A stretch of DNA of 64,000 bases from Lachancea mirantina (GCA_900074745.1 LT598467.1:992001-1056000); one strand, 5' to 3'. Shown: positions 12,445-21,779, counted from the first letter of the stretch. The notes: a model not told the origin generated them from the sequence alone. A program made the numbers and translations.

Positions 12445-12931
12445 CGCGTCATGTGCGTGCTTGTGTTCTCTTGCATAGTTTGTCTGCCTCGGCTTGTCCT
12501 GATTCACCTTGATTAGATTTTTCAAATTGGAGGTACTTGTTTTATTCGACCCCCAATCATTCAACACTGATTGCTTGATGTTGTTGGTCTTTTCTGGCTA
12601 ATGCACTTGTCGTTTTACCGGTAATTGTCTCTAGCGGCTAGTACGTGTGTGCTTATGCTACTAGGTTCGTTGGAAACCCAATTTAACGTCCGCAAAGACT
12701 TCATTCAACAATCTAAAGCAAATCATGGATATATGACAAGTAGCTAGGCTGAAGTCTTTATATACTCACTAATTAGCACCAAGAGTGACAATTTCATTAA
12801 GATCTTGGTGAAAAAAATAGTCAGTGGTATTTGCATGTCCCGTTTTGTAGCATACATTACAGCCTTTTGGGATCGGTAAGGACCTCCACGACAGTCGAAA
12901 CAGTTTATAGCCAGCATTTTTTGATCCATTG
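12445..12931. other. VPS1-CAF130 intergenic region (synteny junction)
   Basis: 487 bp between two plus-strand genes that are on different chromosomes in S. cerevisiae. I see no tRNA or repeat that would mark the junction, and no clear binding site. Confidence 0.4.
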
Positions 12932-15900
12932 ATGTCTGTCAAGGTACCGAACAGAGAGATTTCACCGGAAAACAGAGATGTAGGATCTCTGCGGCAGACC
13001 CATGAGTTGACATCGTTCAATATACAAGATAAAGTACTTGCAGTGTTCTTTACCACGCGATCTGGACTGTGTCTAGTCAAGATACTCTACGAGCTGGCTT
13101 GTGGACGTATAAGTCTTGTTCAACACCGCAAGTGGCAACAAAAACGACAGCATCACGGCATTTATAGTGATGATGCTTATAAGAAAATGGTGAAAAAATG
13201 GACCGGATCGTTGGATAGTGTATCTCTTTTACTGGACGTTTTAGCCAGGAATGAGAATGTCGCGCTGAACCTCAATAACTACACTATACCAGAATATAAA
13301 CTGCCACTGATCTGTTTGCTCGACAAAGCAAATGAATTTTTGATCGTGGACGAAGAATACAATCTGCTTCTAGACTTTCTGTCAGTTGTGAGGCCGAGTA
13401 TCGAGAAACTACTTAACGAGGAAACGCTGTCACTTACGTTTTACAAGCTTGTAGCGACCCAGAATCGCGTTTTCGAGCTCAGTGGACGTTATATCTGGTA
13501 TACATTTGATGATGACGATTGGGAACAGTCTCAAGAGATTATACACAAATATCTATGTGTCTTGACCGACAGACTTACTGCACAGCAAGAGATCCTTCCG
13601 CATCTGCAACCGCTATTCGATGAGGTAACTTCGACCAAAAACCCGTTCTCACACGCTAGGGTTCCTGATGGAGAAAACAGTACCGGGGGAGACTCGGCTG
13701 AAGAGCAAGTTTACTCTTTTGACTTGAATGAGGATGGAAGTTTGGTCGTGCCGGACGTTTTTGCACATAACGAGAAGCGACATGAAGCATTGTACCGCGT
13801 ATTGGGCCTCGCGAAGCATAATTCATCGCCTTTACTGCGGTCCCAGTTTTTTGCGCTTTGTGGACTAGTCGATCCCGTAACTCAGCCCTCGCCCAATGAT
13901 TCGCATATCATATCGATCGACTTACTATCAGATATGTTTTTAGGACTTCTGCATGATGGTATACGCCAACTGACAGTTGACTGGCGATTTCACGTATGCT
14001 TCAATTTACAAAAAATCATAAATGCCACTTTACCACGACTCAACTGCGATGACTTTCAAAGGCTTAACTCCGTGAACAATAGCGATGAGAATATAGATTG
14101 GAGGCAGAACCTGCATAAGTGGTTACCGCATGGGTTTAACACCCAGGATCTTGAACTGGTCTATATGATAGACACTTTAGCCATTTACCTGATTCACAAA
14201 CTCTACTCAAAATATCCAATACAAATGAACCCATTTCTGGCTCCAATGATCTCATTGTGGAAGAACCTTACATTTGTTGTCTTGCTGGGGCTTGAAATCG
14301 ACAGATTTGAAGAAGAGCAAGAGACGTTTGAAACTCCAGTTCTTGTGCGCGCTACAATTCGCGGTGCTTCCGCGCTGAGAAGCGTCATTGCGACCGTCTT
14401 GAACGGTCATGTCGAGGCTAAGCTCCACGATTTCAAGCATGAACCTGTAAACATTTTCATGTCACCGCATGGCCGAAAGTTGTGTCATGGTGCTCTTTAC
14501 GCCGACGTAAGATCACACGCCGCTGCAATGCTTTCACTGGGGGTAGACCTTGAGCAAGTGACCAAACTTCTAAGCGATTTGCAACCCGGTGATAGATTCG
14601 ATGAAGACGTCAAATACATGTTTGACTACGAATTCGAAAACTACAATGAAGTAGATACGGAGCACATGGACGAGGAGGAACTTGAGGATGCTGAGGCTAG
14701 AGAAAGAATCAAAGAATTAAGAGGGTACTACAAGCGTTGTCATTGTACTTTCGACGATGACGAAATGGTTCCCGAGACTGAGACTGGAGGAGAAGAAGTT
14801 GCTAATGAGCGCGAGCAGTTTTTCGCCCAAGGGGCTACTCTTGCTAAGGGATCCAAATCGGTTGCATTCAGATCTCACAAAGATAATGTGGAATTTGACG
14901 TGAATGGGAGAGATTGGAGAGATATCCCGAGAGGCCTTAATTTCTATTTCAATGAGGATTTCATTTTTGAAGACCAGTGCCGTTCTGAGGATATATTCAC
15001 TCTTATGAAATTGGCCTCTAAGCAAGCTGTATCCAATGAACAAGCTTCTCTTCTTGTGCGAAGCGTGGCCACTTGCGTTAAAAAGGAGCAAGAGTTGACG
15101 GTTCTCAGCAGTGTGTCTCCACGAATGAAAGAGACAGCTTTGCAAGAGGCCGGCTTGCAAATCGATGAGGACGTCGAGCTGACGACCGATCTTATTTATG
15201 AAAAATGGTGTGAGGACTCTCTATTTGAGAAGATTTTGCATTTCAATGAGGAGCTTGGTTGGCGCATGATGGATGAAATGCTAATGTGCAGCGGCTATCG
15301 TCGTGTTCTGATTTGGTTTATCACCCATTTGAAAATAAGTGGATCCGTTATCCAATACATCTATCAGCTGGTTGTTGGACTAAGAGGAAGTCCTCGAGAA
15401 GAAACAAACGTGGCCAAGGTGACTTTCCCCACCAACGATGCTACCCCTTCCCAGAATGGTGATCACAATTGGAAAGTGCCATTTTCAAGACAAGGTTCAC
15501 TTCTGCTTTCATCTATAGAGGTCAAAATGCTGTTCCAAGAATTCCTTACAAACTCTGTGATATTCTTCTCACGACATCTAAGAGAGTCGCAGTCGCCGGA
15601 TGACTTACAAGGGGGCGAAGATTCTGCTCCGGTGTCCACGTACATCCTGGGAGTGATAAGGCTTATGTGCTTCATGTTCGGCAGACTACTTCAGGAAGAC
15701 AAAATAGACCTGACCGACTCCGAATTTGTGTTTGAGCTTCAAACGCTGCTGATGAATTCGATCTGCATTGTGCCCGAGGCTAGAGACCTGTTTTTCGCAT
15801 TGAGAGCTAAGGTTGAAACTGTCACGGCTGCCAACAGCAAAACACTTGGATCCAAAAAGCCTGCTCGGAATTCGAATGATCCTAATTACGTCTTGGACGA

Positions 15901-16240
15901 GGCTGTCGCGTCACCTTCGGACCTATCCATCTACAATCAAAAGTTGATCTCGCTACTTCCGCCGCCCAGCGACGCTGAAAATACCGCTGTCGCGGCGCTA
16001 CGACATTTTATCACCAAACATTCGCTCACCTCGGCCACAGCCCTCTTCGGAAGAAGAGTCGTTAGCACCGATGATCAGATTTTGCCCATGTACATGACAA
16101 ACAATGAGATGAACATGCGAGATTTTCTGGCCGAATTTGGTATCGACTATTTTGACGTTGTCGAACAACTTTATGCACGAGAAGAAAATGGCGAAGATGT
16201 TAACAACAATATTATAGATAGCAATTCACAACTTGCTTAA
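12932..16240 (+). CDS. CAF130: CCR4-NOT complex subunit Caf130
   Basis: Subunit specific to budding-yeast CCR4-NOT, which controls mRNA deadenylation and transcription. In S. cerevisiae Caf130 links the complex to co-translational handling of nascent ribosomal proteins. The 1102-residue product starts at the ATG at 12932 (MSVKVPNREIS); the codon just before is TTG. Length fits the family (about 1122). There is no catalytic motif; the protein is largely helical, with an acidic stretch around residues 570-620. Assignment rests on family resemblance, length and on the neighbours PRE9 and LSB1, which follow CAF130 in the YGR134W-YGR136W order. Confidence 0.88.
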   Translation: MSVKVPNREISPENRDVGSLRQTHELTSFNIQDKVLAVFFTTRSGLCLVKILYELACGRISLVQHRKWQQKRQHHGIYSDDAYKKMVKKWTGSLDSVSLLLDVLARNENVALNLNNYTIPEYKLPLICLLDKANEFLIVDEEYNLLLDFLSVVRPSIEKLLNEETLSLTFYKLVATQNRVFELSGRYIWYTFDDDDWEQSQEIIHKYLCVLTDRLTAQQEILPHLQPLFDEVTSTKNPFSHARVPDGENSTGGDSAEEQVYSFDLNEDGSLVVPDVFAHNEKRHEALYRVLGLAKHNSSPLLRSQFFALCGLVDPVTQPSPNDSHIISIDLLSDMFLGLLHDGIRQLTVDWRFHVCFNLQKIINATLPRLNCDDFQRLNSVNNSDENIDWRQNLHKWLPHGFNTQDLELVYMIDTLAIYLIHKLYSKYPIQMNPFLAPMISLWKNLTFVVLLGLEIDRFEEEQETFETPVLVRATIRGASALRSVIATVLNGHVEAKLHDFKHEPVNIFMSPHGRKLCHGALYADVRSHAAAMLSLGVDLEQVTKLLSDLQPGDRFDEDVKYMFDYEFENYNEVDTEHMDEEELEDAEARERIKELRGYYKRCHCTFDDDEMVPETETGGEEVANEREQFFAQGATLAKGSKSVAFRSHKDNVEFDVNGRDWRDIPRGLNFYFNEDFIFEDQCRSEDIFTLMKLASKQAVSNEQASLLVRSVATCVKKEQELTVLSSVSPRMKETALQEAGLQIDEDVELTTDLIYEKWCEDSLFEKILHFNEELGWRMMDEMLMCSGYRRVLIWFITHLKISGSVIQYIYQLVVGLRGSPREETNVAKVTFPTNDATPSQNGDHNWKVPFSRQGSLLLSSIEVKMLFQEFLTNSVIFFSRHLRESQSPDDLQGGEDSAPVSTYILGVIRLMCFMFGRLLQEDKIDLTDSEFVFELQTLLMNSICIVPEARDLFFALRAKVETVTAANSKTLGSKKPARNSNDPNYVLDEAVASPSDLSIYNQKLISLLPPPSDAENTAVAALRHFITKHSLTSATALFGRRVVSTDDQILPMYMTNNEMNMRDFLAEFGIDYFDVVEQLYAREENGEDVNNNIIDSNSQLA

Positions 16241-16438
16241 AAGTTTGCATCCCATGAGACAAAAAGTCTTGAGATACGTCAAGCCATCAAATTTTGCATT
16301 TTTCATCGACGCTTTCATAATGGATTGCTTTCAATGATCATGACCTATGCTATAAAAGCAGAGGCCAACACTGAAGGATATACCCTCGGAGTTTTTTCTT
16401 GCTTACCAATCAAGTAAATCTTCTGCAAATCTTGAATT

Positions 16439-17305
16439 ATGAAGCTAACTCCAACTACTACGAGAACTTTGAACAATGGTGTCAAGGACCCACTTATGGG
16501 ATTCGGTCTTTACCAAACTCCAAAAGAAACCGCGGGAACTATAGTATACGAGGCCTTGAAGGCCGGCTACCGTCGTATTGACAGTGCCGAAATGTATGAA
16601 AACGAGGCCGAGAGTGTGGAGGGTATTGCCAAATTTCTGAAGGACTATCCTCAAGTTTCTAGGTCCGACATCTTCTACACGACTAAGTTGAACATAAACG
16701 TTCACGGAACAGAAATATCCAGAAAGGCCATTCAAGAGTCATTGGACAAGGCCAAAAGCATCGGTTACGTTGACTTGTTTTTGATCCATCAACCAGTTAG
16801 CGGAACCGAAAAGAGACTCCAAGCTTATGGTGCATTGCAGGAGTTCTACGAGGCGAAGAAAATTCGAGCAATCGGAGTTTCCAATTATAGCATTAAGCAC
16901 CTGGAAGAGCTTTTCAACTGGGAAGGGTACAAAGTGAAGCCAGCCGTCAACCAGATCGAAGCTAGTCCGTGGCTAACAAGAAAGGATTTGCATGCGTATT
17001 GCGACAAGGAAGGTATCGCCGTTGAAACATTCTCGCCTATCACAAGAGGCAGAAAGCTGGGTGACCCCAACGTTGCCAAGGTTTTGAAGAACCATCCTGG
17101 ACACACTGCAGCACAGGTTCTATTGAGATGGCAGCTTCAAATGGGGTTTCTTCCTGCTGTTAAGACCGTTCACAAGGAAAGATTGGCGGAGAACTTGGGC
17201 GCCTTCGACCTAGAGCTTTCTGAGGATGAGATGAACACTCTTACAAATCACGAGGACCATTTCCTCGCTCAACCCGGTTTCGACCCAGTCACCAAATGCG
17301 ATTGA
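16439..17305 (+). CDS. Aldo-keto reductase, YJR096W/YDL124W type
   Basis: NADPH-dependent reductase of the aldo-keto reductase superfamily; S. cerevisiae YJR096W reduces xylose and arabinose, and related enzymes reduce alpha-keto carbonyls. The 288-residue product has the complete catalytic tetrad: D48 and Y53 (GYRRIDSAEMYENE), K83 (YTTKL) and H117 (LIHQP). The NADPH-binding region includes IGVSNYS and a C-terminal TVHKERLAENLGAF. A TATA-like TATAAAA lies about 90 bp upstream. It interrupts the CAF130-PRE9 adjacency of S. cerevisiae and converges on URN1 with only 12 bp between the stop codons, so transcripts probably overlap at their 3' ends. Confidence 0.88.
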   Translation: MKLTPTTTRTLNNGVKDPLMGFGLYQTPKETAGTIVYEALKAGYRRIDSAEMYENEAESVEGIAKFLKDYPQVSRSDIFYTTKLNINVHGTEISRKAIQESLDKAKSIGYVDLFLIHQPVSGTEKRLQAYGALQEFYEAKKIRAIGVSNYSIKHLEELFNWEGYKVKPAVNQIEASPWLTRKDLHAYCDKEGIAVETFSPITRGRKLGDPNVAKVLKNHPGHTAAQVLLRWQLQMGFLPAVKTVHKERLAENLGAFDLELSEDEMNTLTNHEDHFLAQPGFDPVTKCD

Positions 17306-17317
17306 TTTGCATTTGCC

Positions 17318-18625
17318 TTAGGAAAAGGTCTGCTTGAAGAATCTTTGCAAACATTTAATCTTTTCTGTGATACTCAGGACATAGTAACGCACTTCTGTCT
17401 GTAGAAATGCGTTTCGTCCATACACATCCATAGAGTTCTCGATATTAAGCAAAGAAGTTTCGATATCATATGATTTTTTTGGAAGCGTTTCCATGTTTAT
17501 AAGTTGTTTTAATTTATCTCGGTCTGTAAGACCCGCTTCAATTTTGGTTCTATTAGATTCCAGAAACTCGGTAAACGTTGCTTGCCTCTCGTCGAGACTC
17601 AACTTTTTGTAGTAAAACAACAGCTTCGCTACGAAGTTCTCCTGTTCCCGTTTCGTGATGGTGTCCTTAACGCGAAACTGATTGAATAAATGCTTGTTTT
17701 CAGACTTCACGTCTTTGTAAATGGTCGTCGGTTTAATGTTGCTCTTGGAGACAATGTGAGCCAGATAATGATATTTGGTAGGTTCGAATTGGGCTTCGTC
17801 ACTGTCATCAGAATCGAGTCCTGACTCATCGACGATACTATGTTCATTGCCTTTTGAAGCGTCTGCTAGCACTTTTATGCACCAACCTTCGAATATTTCG
17901 CTTCTACGCGCTTCGTCCTTGATCAAGTAGTACTCCGGATCGGCATTAATTTGCTTTGATTGTAAACTCCACGTCGAAAACGGATCCAGTTCATATTTGG
18001 CAAACAGTTGTGTGAAAGCTTGTTCCCGATCTGCGACGGACGTTTCGTCAACATCTTCAATAAGGATCTGACCTATTTCGTCGTCACTTTCAGCATCGCT
18101 CTCAGCATCATCGCTGGAACTGTATCCAGCAACAATACCTGCTTCACCTTGCGGAGTCGCAGAATTCTCCTCGGGGCTCGATGTTGCACTTTCAGGACCT
18201 TCAGAAATATTTTTGTCACTTAAACTATTTCGAATGGACTCAATCTCACCAACTACCTCGCCATAAGCGTCGCGTCCTTTGTAATCATAACCGCGAGCCA
18301 CACCTATCAACAAAACGAGTTTCTCACGGTTAACTCGTAGCATTATTTCTTGTGACGCTTCATCATCCAACTCGTCAGAAACTCGCCCAGACCCAGAATC
18401 AAAAAAATATCTGTTCCCCAGACTCGTGATGACCAAATACCAATCGTTGGCCAACAAAATGGCAAATTTCGGTTTTTCATCCAGTTTCCGCTTCTTGTTT
18501 CGGTCTTGCTTACCAGCGTCTTCATCTAGGTCTTTTGGTCTTTCCCAAGTAGACGTCTGTGTCAAAGTATTGAAGTAGTAATCTCTACCATCCGGCGTTT
18601 TGAATTGTTTCCAAATTCGACCCAT
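17318..18625 (-). CDS. URN1: WW/FF-domain spliceosome-associated protein Urn1
   Basis: Small Prp40-like protein associated with the U2/U5/U6-containing spliceosome in S. cerevisiae. The start is the ATG at 18625 (MGRIWKQFKT); the upstream in-frame codon at 18649 is TTG. The 435-residue product has an N-terminal WW domain (W5, the YYF block at 16-18, W27 and P30) with a charged linker after it, and an FF domain around residues 200-255. The C-terminal half is a helical region. Length is close to the S. cerevisiae protein (465). It is divergent from PRE9 over a short promoter, a neighbour pair that unites YPR152C with YGR135W and so reflects the unduplicated ancestral order. Confidence 0.9.
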   Translation of the reverse strand: MGRIWKQFKTPDGRDYYFNTLTQTSTWERPKDLDEDAGKQDRNKKRKLDEKPKFAILLANDWYLVITSLGNRYFFDSGSGRVSDELDDEASQEIMLRVNREKLVLLIGVARGYDYKGRDAYGEVVGEIESIRNSLSDKNISEGPESATSSPEENSATPQGEAGIVAGYSSSDDAESDAESDDEIGQILIEDVDETSVADREQAFTQLFAKYELDPFSTWSLQSKQINADPEYYLIKDEARRSEIFEGWCIKVLADASKGNEHSIVDESGLDSDDSDEAQFEPTKYHYLAHIVSKSNIKPTTIYKDVKSENKHLFNQFRVKDTITKREQENFVAKLLFYYKKLSLDERQATFTEFLESNRTKIEAGLTDRDKLKQLINMETLPKKSYDIETSLLNIENSMDVYGRNAFLQTEVRYYVLSITEKIKCLQRFFKQTFS

Positions 18626-18726
18626 ATTACCGGGTTTTCTCTTGTTCAACGAATTTCTCAGTCAAACCTGATGAAAAGTTCCCAAAGCTAAGGGTCCTTT
18701 AGAGCCACTTCAAAACATCACCAGAT

Positions 18727-18734
18727 CCGGGTAA
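18727..18734 (-). promoter_or_regulatory. Reb1 binding site (TTACCCGG)
   Basis: CCGGGTAA on the plus strand in the 219-bp divergent promoter of URN1 and PRE9. It is a perfect core; function is inferred. Confidence 0.6.
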
Positions 18735-18788
18735 TCCTAAACTTTCAAACGGGCCTTTCCAATTTGATATATTAACCTATTAAGCTAA

Positions 18789-18797
18789 GGTGGCGAA
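18789..18797 (+). promoter_or_regulatory. Proteasome-associated control element (Rpn4-type)
   Basis: GGTGGCGAA, one base from the Rpn4 consensus GGTGGCAAA, 48 bp before the PRE9 start. Proteasome genes of this family are induced together by Rpn4 through such elements, so co-regulation with other proteasome genes is likely. Confidence 0.65.
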
Positions 18798-18844
18798 CAC
18801 CGAAAGGTATACACCATCTCTACTATATAACACAGTCGAGGGCT

Positions 18845-19594
18845 ATGGGATCCAGAAGATACGATTCGAGAACCACGATATTTTCGCCCGAGGGCCGTCT
18901 TTATCAGGTTGAATATGCGCTTGAATCCATTTCGCATGCAGGTACTGCGATAGGTGTGATGGCGAAAGACGGAATTGTGTTAGCTGCCGAACGCAAAGTG
19001 ACAAGTAAACTACTGGAACAGGGAAGCTCGAGCGAGAAGCTATACAGATTGAACGATAACATCACGGTTGCGGTGGCAGGGCTGACGGCAGACGCAGAAA
19101 TACTTATTAATACGGCGCGGGTATACGCGCAAAACTATTTGAAAACTTACAATGAGGAGATCCCTGTTGAGATTTTAGTCAGGCGGTTGAGCGACGTGAA
19201 ACAGGGTTATACACAGCACGGTGGTCTAAGACCCTTTGGTGTTTCCTTCATTTATGCTGGTTACGACGAGCGTTACGGGTACCAACTGTATACGTCCAAT
19301 CCGTCGGGAAATTATTCGGGCTGGAAAGCGATAAGTGTTGGTGCCAACACGTCAGCAGCGCAGACGTTGTTGCAAATGGACTACAAAGATGAGGTTGACT
19401 TGGAAGGCGCCATGGAGTTGGCATTGAAAACGCTTTCGAAAACGACCGATTCTAGTACTTTAACACATGAAAGCGTCGAATTCGCTACAATTCAGAAACT
19501 TGACAACGGTAAAGTCGTACAAAAGATCTATAATCCACAGGAGATCCAAGTACTGCTTTCCAAGACCGGAATCACCAAAAAAGATGACGAATGA
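18845..19594 (+). CDS. PRE9: 20S proteasome alpha-3 subunit Pre9
   Basis: Non-catalytic alpha-ring subunit of the 20S proteasome; in S. cerevisiae it is the only non-essential core subunit and its N-terminus helps close the substrate gate. The 249-residue product (S. cerevisiae 258) has the alpha-subunit signature from residue 4 (RYDSRTTIFSPEGRLYQVEY), the gate-region Tyr-Asp-Arg residues, and GGLRPFGVSFIYAG in the body. The start at 18845 gives MGSRRYDS as in the family. A Rpn4-type element sits just upstream. Confidence 0.97.
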   Translation: MGSRRYDSRTTIFSPEGRLYQVEYALESISHAGTAIGVMAKDGIVLAAERKVTSKLLEQGSSSEKLYRLNDNITVAVAGLTADAEILINTARVYAQNYLKTYNEEIPVEILVRRLSDVKQGYTQHGGLRPFGVSFIYAGYDERYGYQLYTSNPSGNYSGWKAISVGANTSAAQTLLQMDYKDEVDLEGAMELALKTLSKTTDSSTLTHESVEFATIQKLDNGKVVQKIYNPQEIQVLLSKTGITKKDDE

Positions 19595-19748
19595 TGGTGA
19601 TCGTTCTCTTTAAAGCTTGTCGTAATTGAAGATATACCTGTGTAGTATGTATAGTATCGCAGCATCACCGAAACGAAACCCGTTATAAAAGCGTAAACAG
19701 AGGCCATTTAGCATTCTGCAGAGTCCATAAGCCTCTAACTGACTTGGC

Positions 19749-20355
19749 ATGAGGTATGTAACTTGTTACATTAAAGAATTCCCCCTTCGAAAGCTCTTTA
19801 ATTGTGAAATTTCTGACAGGTTTGACACACGGCAACTTCATGGAAAAACCTCGACTAACGCAAATTCTCCTACGATAGATCCTTTGTCACTTCGGGAGAT
19901 GTTCCTATAGGGTATACAACGCCGTCGTTCCCGTCGCTTTATTGGCCCATTAATAACAAAAAGTACACTTTGTCATACTTATACTATACCACCGATATTT
20001 GGAAATTCACGGTTTTCTGGACATTGATACTGTTTGTTGCGTTCTACGCCTCCGCGGGGCTACTCGCCAGTTACTCACATCGCAAAGTTGCCGGTGGATT
20101 GTGGATTTTGGCATTTTACATTTTTATAGGTGGTGTCCAGGCGCTGGCGTCGGGAACCGTTGTGGGTTTACTGTATGTTATCAATTGCATTTCCCAGCTT
20201 CGTATGCACCCGTACTAACCAGTGTAACCAGTTTGGCTGTGACATATAAATCAGGACTTTTCGCAATGTCTACATGGATTCCACTTTGTGCTGCCGTCGT
20301 TATGACGTTGTTTACTGTCGATACCAGTTACAGTATGATGGGGTCTCTCATATAG
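19749..20355 (+). CDS. MAY24: YPR153W/MAY24 homologue with two introns
   Basis: Small multi-pass membrane protein of unknown biochemistry. Three exons, 19749-19753, 19879-20172 and 20232-20355, give 140 residues, the length of the S. cerevisiae protein. Exon 1 is only five nucleotides (ATG AG); splicing yields MRSFVTSGDVPIGYTTPSFP. Exon 2 holds LYWPINNKKY, TTDIWKFTVFWTLI and GGVQALASGTVVGLL; exon 3 begins in LAVTYKSGLFAMSTW. The exon 2-exon 3 junction restores an alignment without gaps to the S. cerevisiae sequence as I remember it (GF-LIGAIYRSGLFSMSTW). Three to four hydrophobic segments are visible. It lies between PRE9 and LSB1/PIN3, as YPR153W precedes PIN3. The second intron is the odd part. 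Confidence 0.88.
19754..19878 (+). other. Intron 1 of MAY24
   Basis: 125 nt directly after a five-base first exon: 5' GTATGT (19754-19759), branchpoint GACTAAC (19853-19859), 3' TAG ending at 19878. Very early introns like this are typical of the family. Confidence 0.85.
20173..20231 (+). other. Intron 2 of MAY24
   Basis: 59 nt: 5' GTATGT (20173-20178), perfect branchpoint TACTAAC (20213-20219), 3' CCAG ending at 20231. The AG at 20221-20222 is too close to the branchpoint. The frame is kept and the protein continues without gap, so the intron is well supported. Confidence 0.87.
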
Positions 20356-20398
20356 CAGTGGGGAATTCCTCTACAGAATTATGGGTCTGCCCCGTCTG

Positions 20399-20419
20399 CC
20401 CCCCCCCCCCCCCCCCCCC
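20399..20419 (+). repeat. Poly(C) homopolymer, 21 bases
   Basis: Uninterrupted run of C on the plus strand, 44 bp beyond the MAY24 stop. Such long G/C homopolymers are rare in yeast nuclear DNA. Length may vary between isolates or be affected by sequencing. Confidence 0.9.
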
Positions 20420-20750
20420 ACTGCACGCATCTGCGTATTTGCCTGCTTTCGGGGTTTGAAATGCAAGATATACCAAAAAAGTTGGATAAATGCCAAGGCG
20501 TGCTTTTGAAACTTCAAATTCACATGTGGCTCTCTGCGACCCACAAGCAACTCTTTTCTCCTGCCGTCTATCGCCAAAACAACGATCAAATTGACCTACA
20601 GGAACAAAAACTGGCTGGGACGGGAAAACTCACTGAAGGGTGCTCCATAGATTTAGAGACTCAAGCGCCCAACAAGAATTAGAGAGAACCTTTTGGCCTC
20701 GCTCTCTGGTGACCATTCGGCTTCAAATCAGAAGGCTTGCCAAACAAGTC

Positions 20751-20756
20751 ACGTGA
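20751..20756 (+). promoter_or_regulatory. Paired Cbf1-type E-boxes (CACGTG) upstream of LSB1
   Basis: GTCACGTGATT is found here and GTCACGTGAGC about 57 bp further on (near 20808), roughly 250 and 190 bp before LSB1. Both match the preferred Cbf1 context RTCACGTG. Binding by Cbf1 or another bHLH factor is inferred. Confidence 0.5.
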
Positions 20757-20998
20757 TTCTTTTCAACTCTTATTTAAATCATTGATGACGAAAGTGTTTT
20801 ATTGGAGTCACGTGAGCATTTATAAATGGATTTGATGTATCTATTTACGAGGGGCGTCTCGTTTCTTTATCAAATTGCCAAGTGGGCTGAAGATTAAGGT
20901 CACTGACGTAAAGTCTCATTTAAATCCAGAACAACTCATTGCGTCACAATTGAGGAAGTGGAAGAGCTTCTCAGATCAAGGAAACTCGGGATATAAGA

Positions 20999-21724
20999 AT
21001 GTCCGCATCGTCGATCAATCGTTCCTTAACGACCATCAGAACGGAACTGGAATTTCTCAAAGAGTCCAACGTGTTAAGCGAAGAAACGTATCAAGAAATC
21101 ATGGGATCATTACCGGAAAAGGCGGATTCAAGCAGATCTGGGGGCCAAAACAATGCGCCAAATGGTGCCGAGTTTGTCGAGGCGATATATGCGTTTAGAG
21201 CGCAACAAGACGGGGATTTGGATCTGCAACCTGGAGACAAAGTACAAGTGTTGGAGAAACCGTCACGTGAATGGTTCAAAGGTAGCTGTAATGGACGGGT
21301 TGGTATGTTCCCTTCGAATTACGTGAAACCGGCGTTTTCCGGTGGTAGCGTTGTGGGGTCAGATCGTAGTAATTTGCCTCCTCCGCCTCAGTATCAGGCA
21401 CAGCCCAATTTGCAACCTCAGCCAACGAATAACAGTTACCAATCGAACTCGTCGCAACAACCTTTCCCACCACCATCTACCAACTACTACCAACAACCGC
21501 CTCAGCAGTACCAACAGTACCAGCAACCTCAGTTCCAGCAACAGCCTCAGTACTACCAACCACAGCCACAACAGCCACCCCAGGAGCCCGCTCAGCCTGC
21601 ACCACAGGCGCAAAGTCATCACGGTAGCGATGCGTTCAAGAGATTCGGTAGTAAGCTAGGAAACGCAGCAATTTTCGGTGCAGGTGCCACAATGGGTTCA
21701 GACCTCGTCAACAGTATTTTCTGA
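20999..21724 (+). CDS. LSB1: SH3-domain, Gln-rich Las17-binding protein (LSB1/PIN3)
   Basis: Single homologue of the paralogues LSB1 and PIN3 (LSB2), which bind the WASP homologue Las17 and, in S. cerevisiae, can promote prion formation. The 241-residue product matches the length of Lsb1. It starts MSASSINRSLTTIRTELEFL, has an SH3 domain at about residues 58-115 (EAIYAF, REWFKG, FPSNYV), and a PPQY motif at residues 129-132 suited to the ubiquitin ligase Rsp5. A Gln/Pro/Tyr-rich tract follows at about residues 135-205, and a conserved C-terminal segment (FGSKLGNAAIFGAGATMGSDLVN) ends the protein. It converges with NCA2 over 55 bp. Confidence 0.95.
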   Translation: MSASSINRSLTTIRTELEFLKESNVLSEETYQEIMGSLPEKADSSRSGGQNNAPNGAEFVEAIYAFRAQQDGDLDLQPGDKVQVLEKPSREWFKGSCNGRVGMFPSNYVKPAFSGGSVVGSDRSNLPPPPQYQAQPNLQPQPTNNSYQSNSSQQPFPPPSTNYYQQPPQQYQQYQQPQFQQQPQYYQPQPQQPPQEPAQPAPQAQSHHGSDAFKRFGSKLGNAAIFGAGATMGSDLVNSIF

Positions 21725-21779
21725 TCAAGTTGTATAGCGCATGCTTAGTTTGAAAGACATTTAAAGGTTATAAAGAATG

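Larger units (their letters stand above)
20356..20998. other. MAY24-LSB1 intergenic region
   Basis: Contains the poly-C tract, then a 73-codon frame at 20461-20682 with ATG but no recognisable similarity (not called), then two CACGTG motifs and a T/A-rich stretch before LSB1. Confidence 0.5.

Noticed and set aside
20461-20682. 73-codon ATG frame between MAY24 and LSB1
   Set aside because: No similarity, no promoter distinction, and no counterpart expected between YPR153W and YPR154W.
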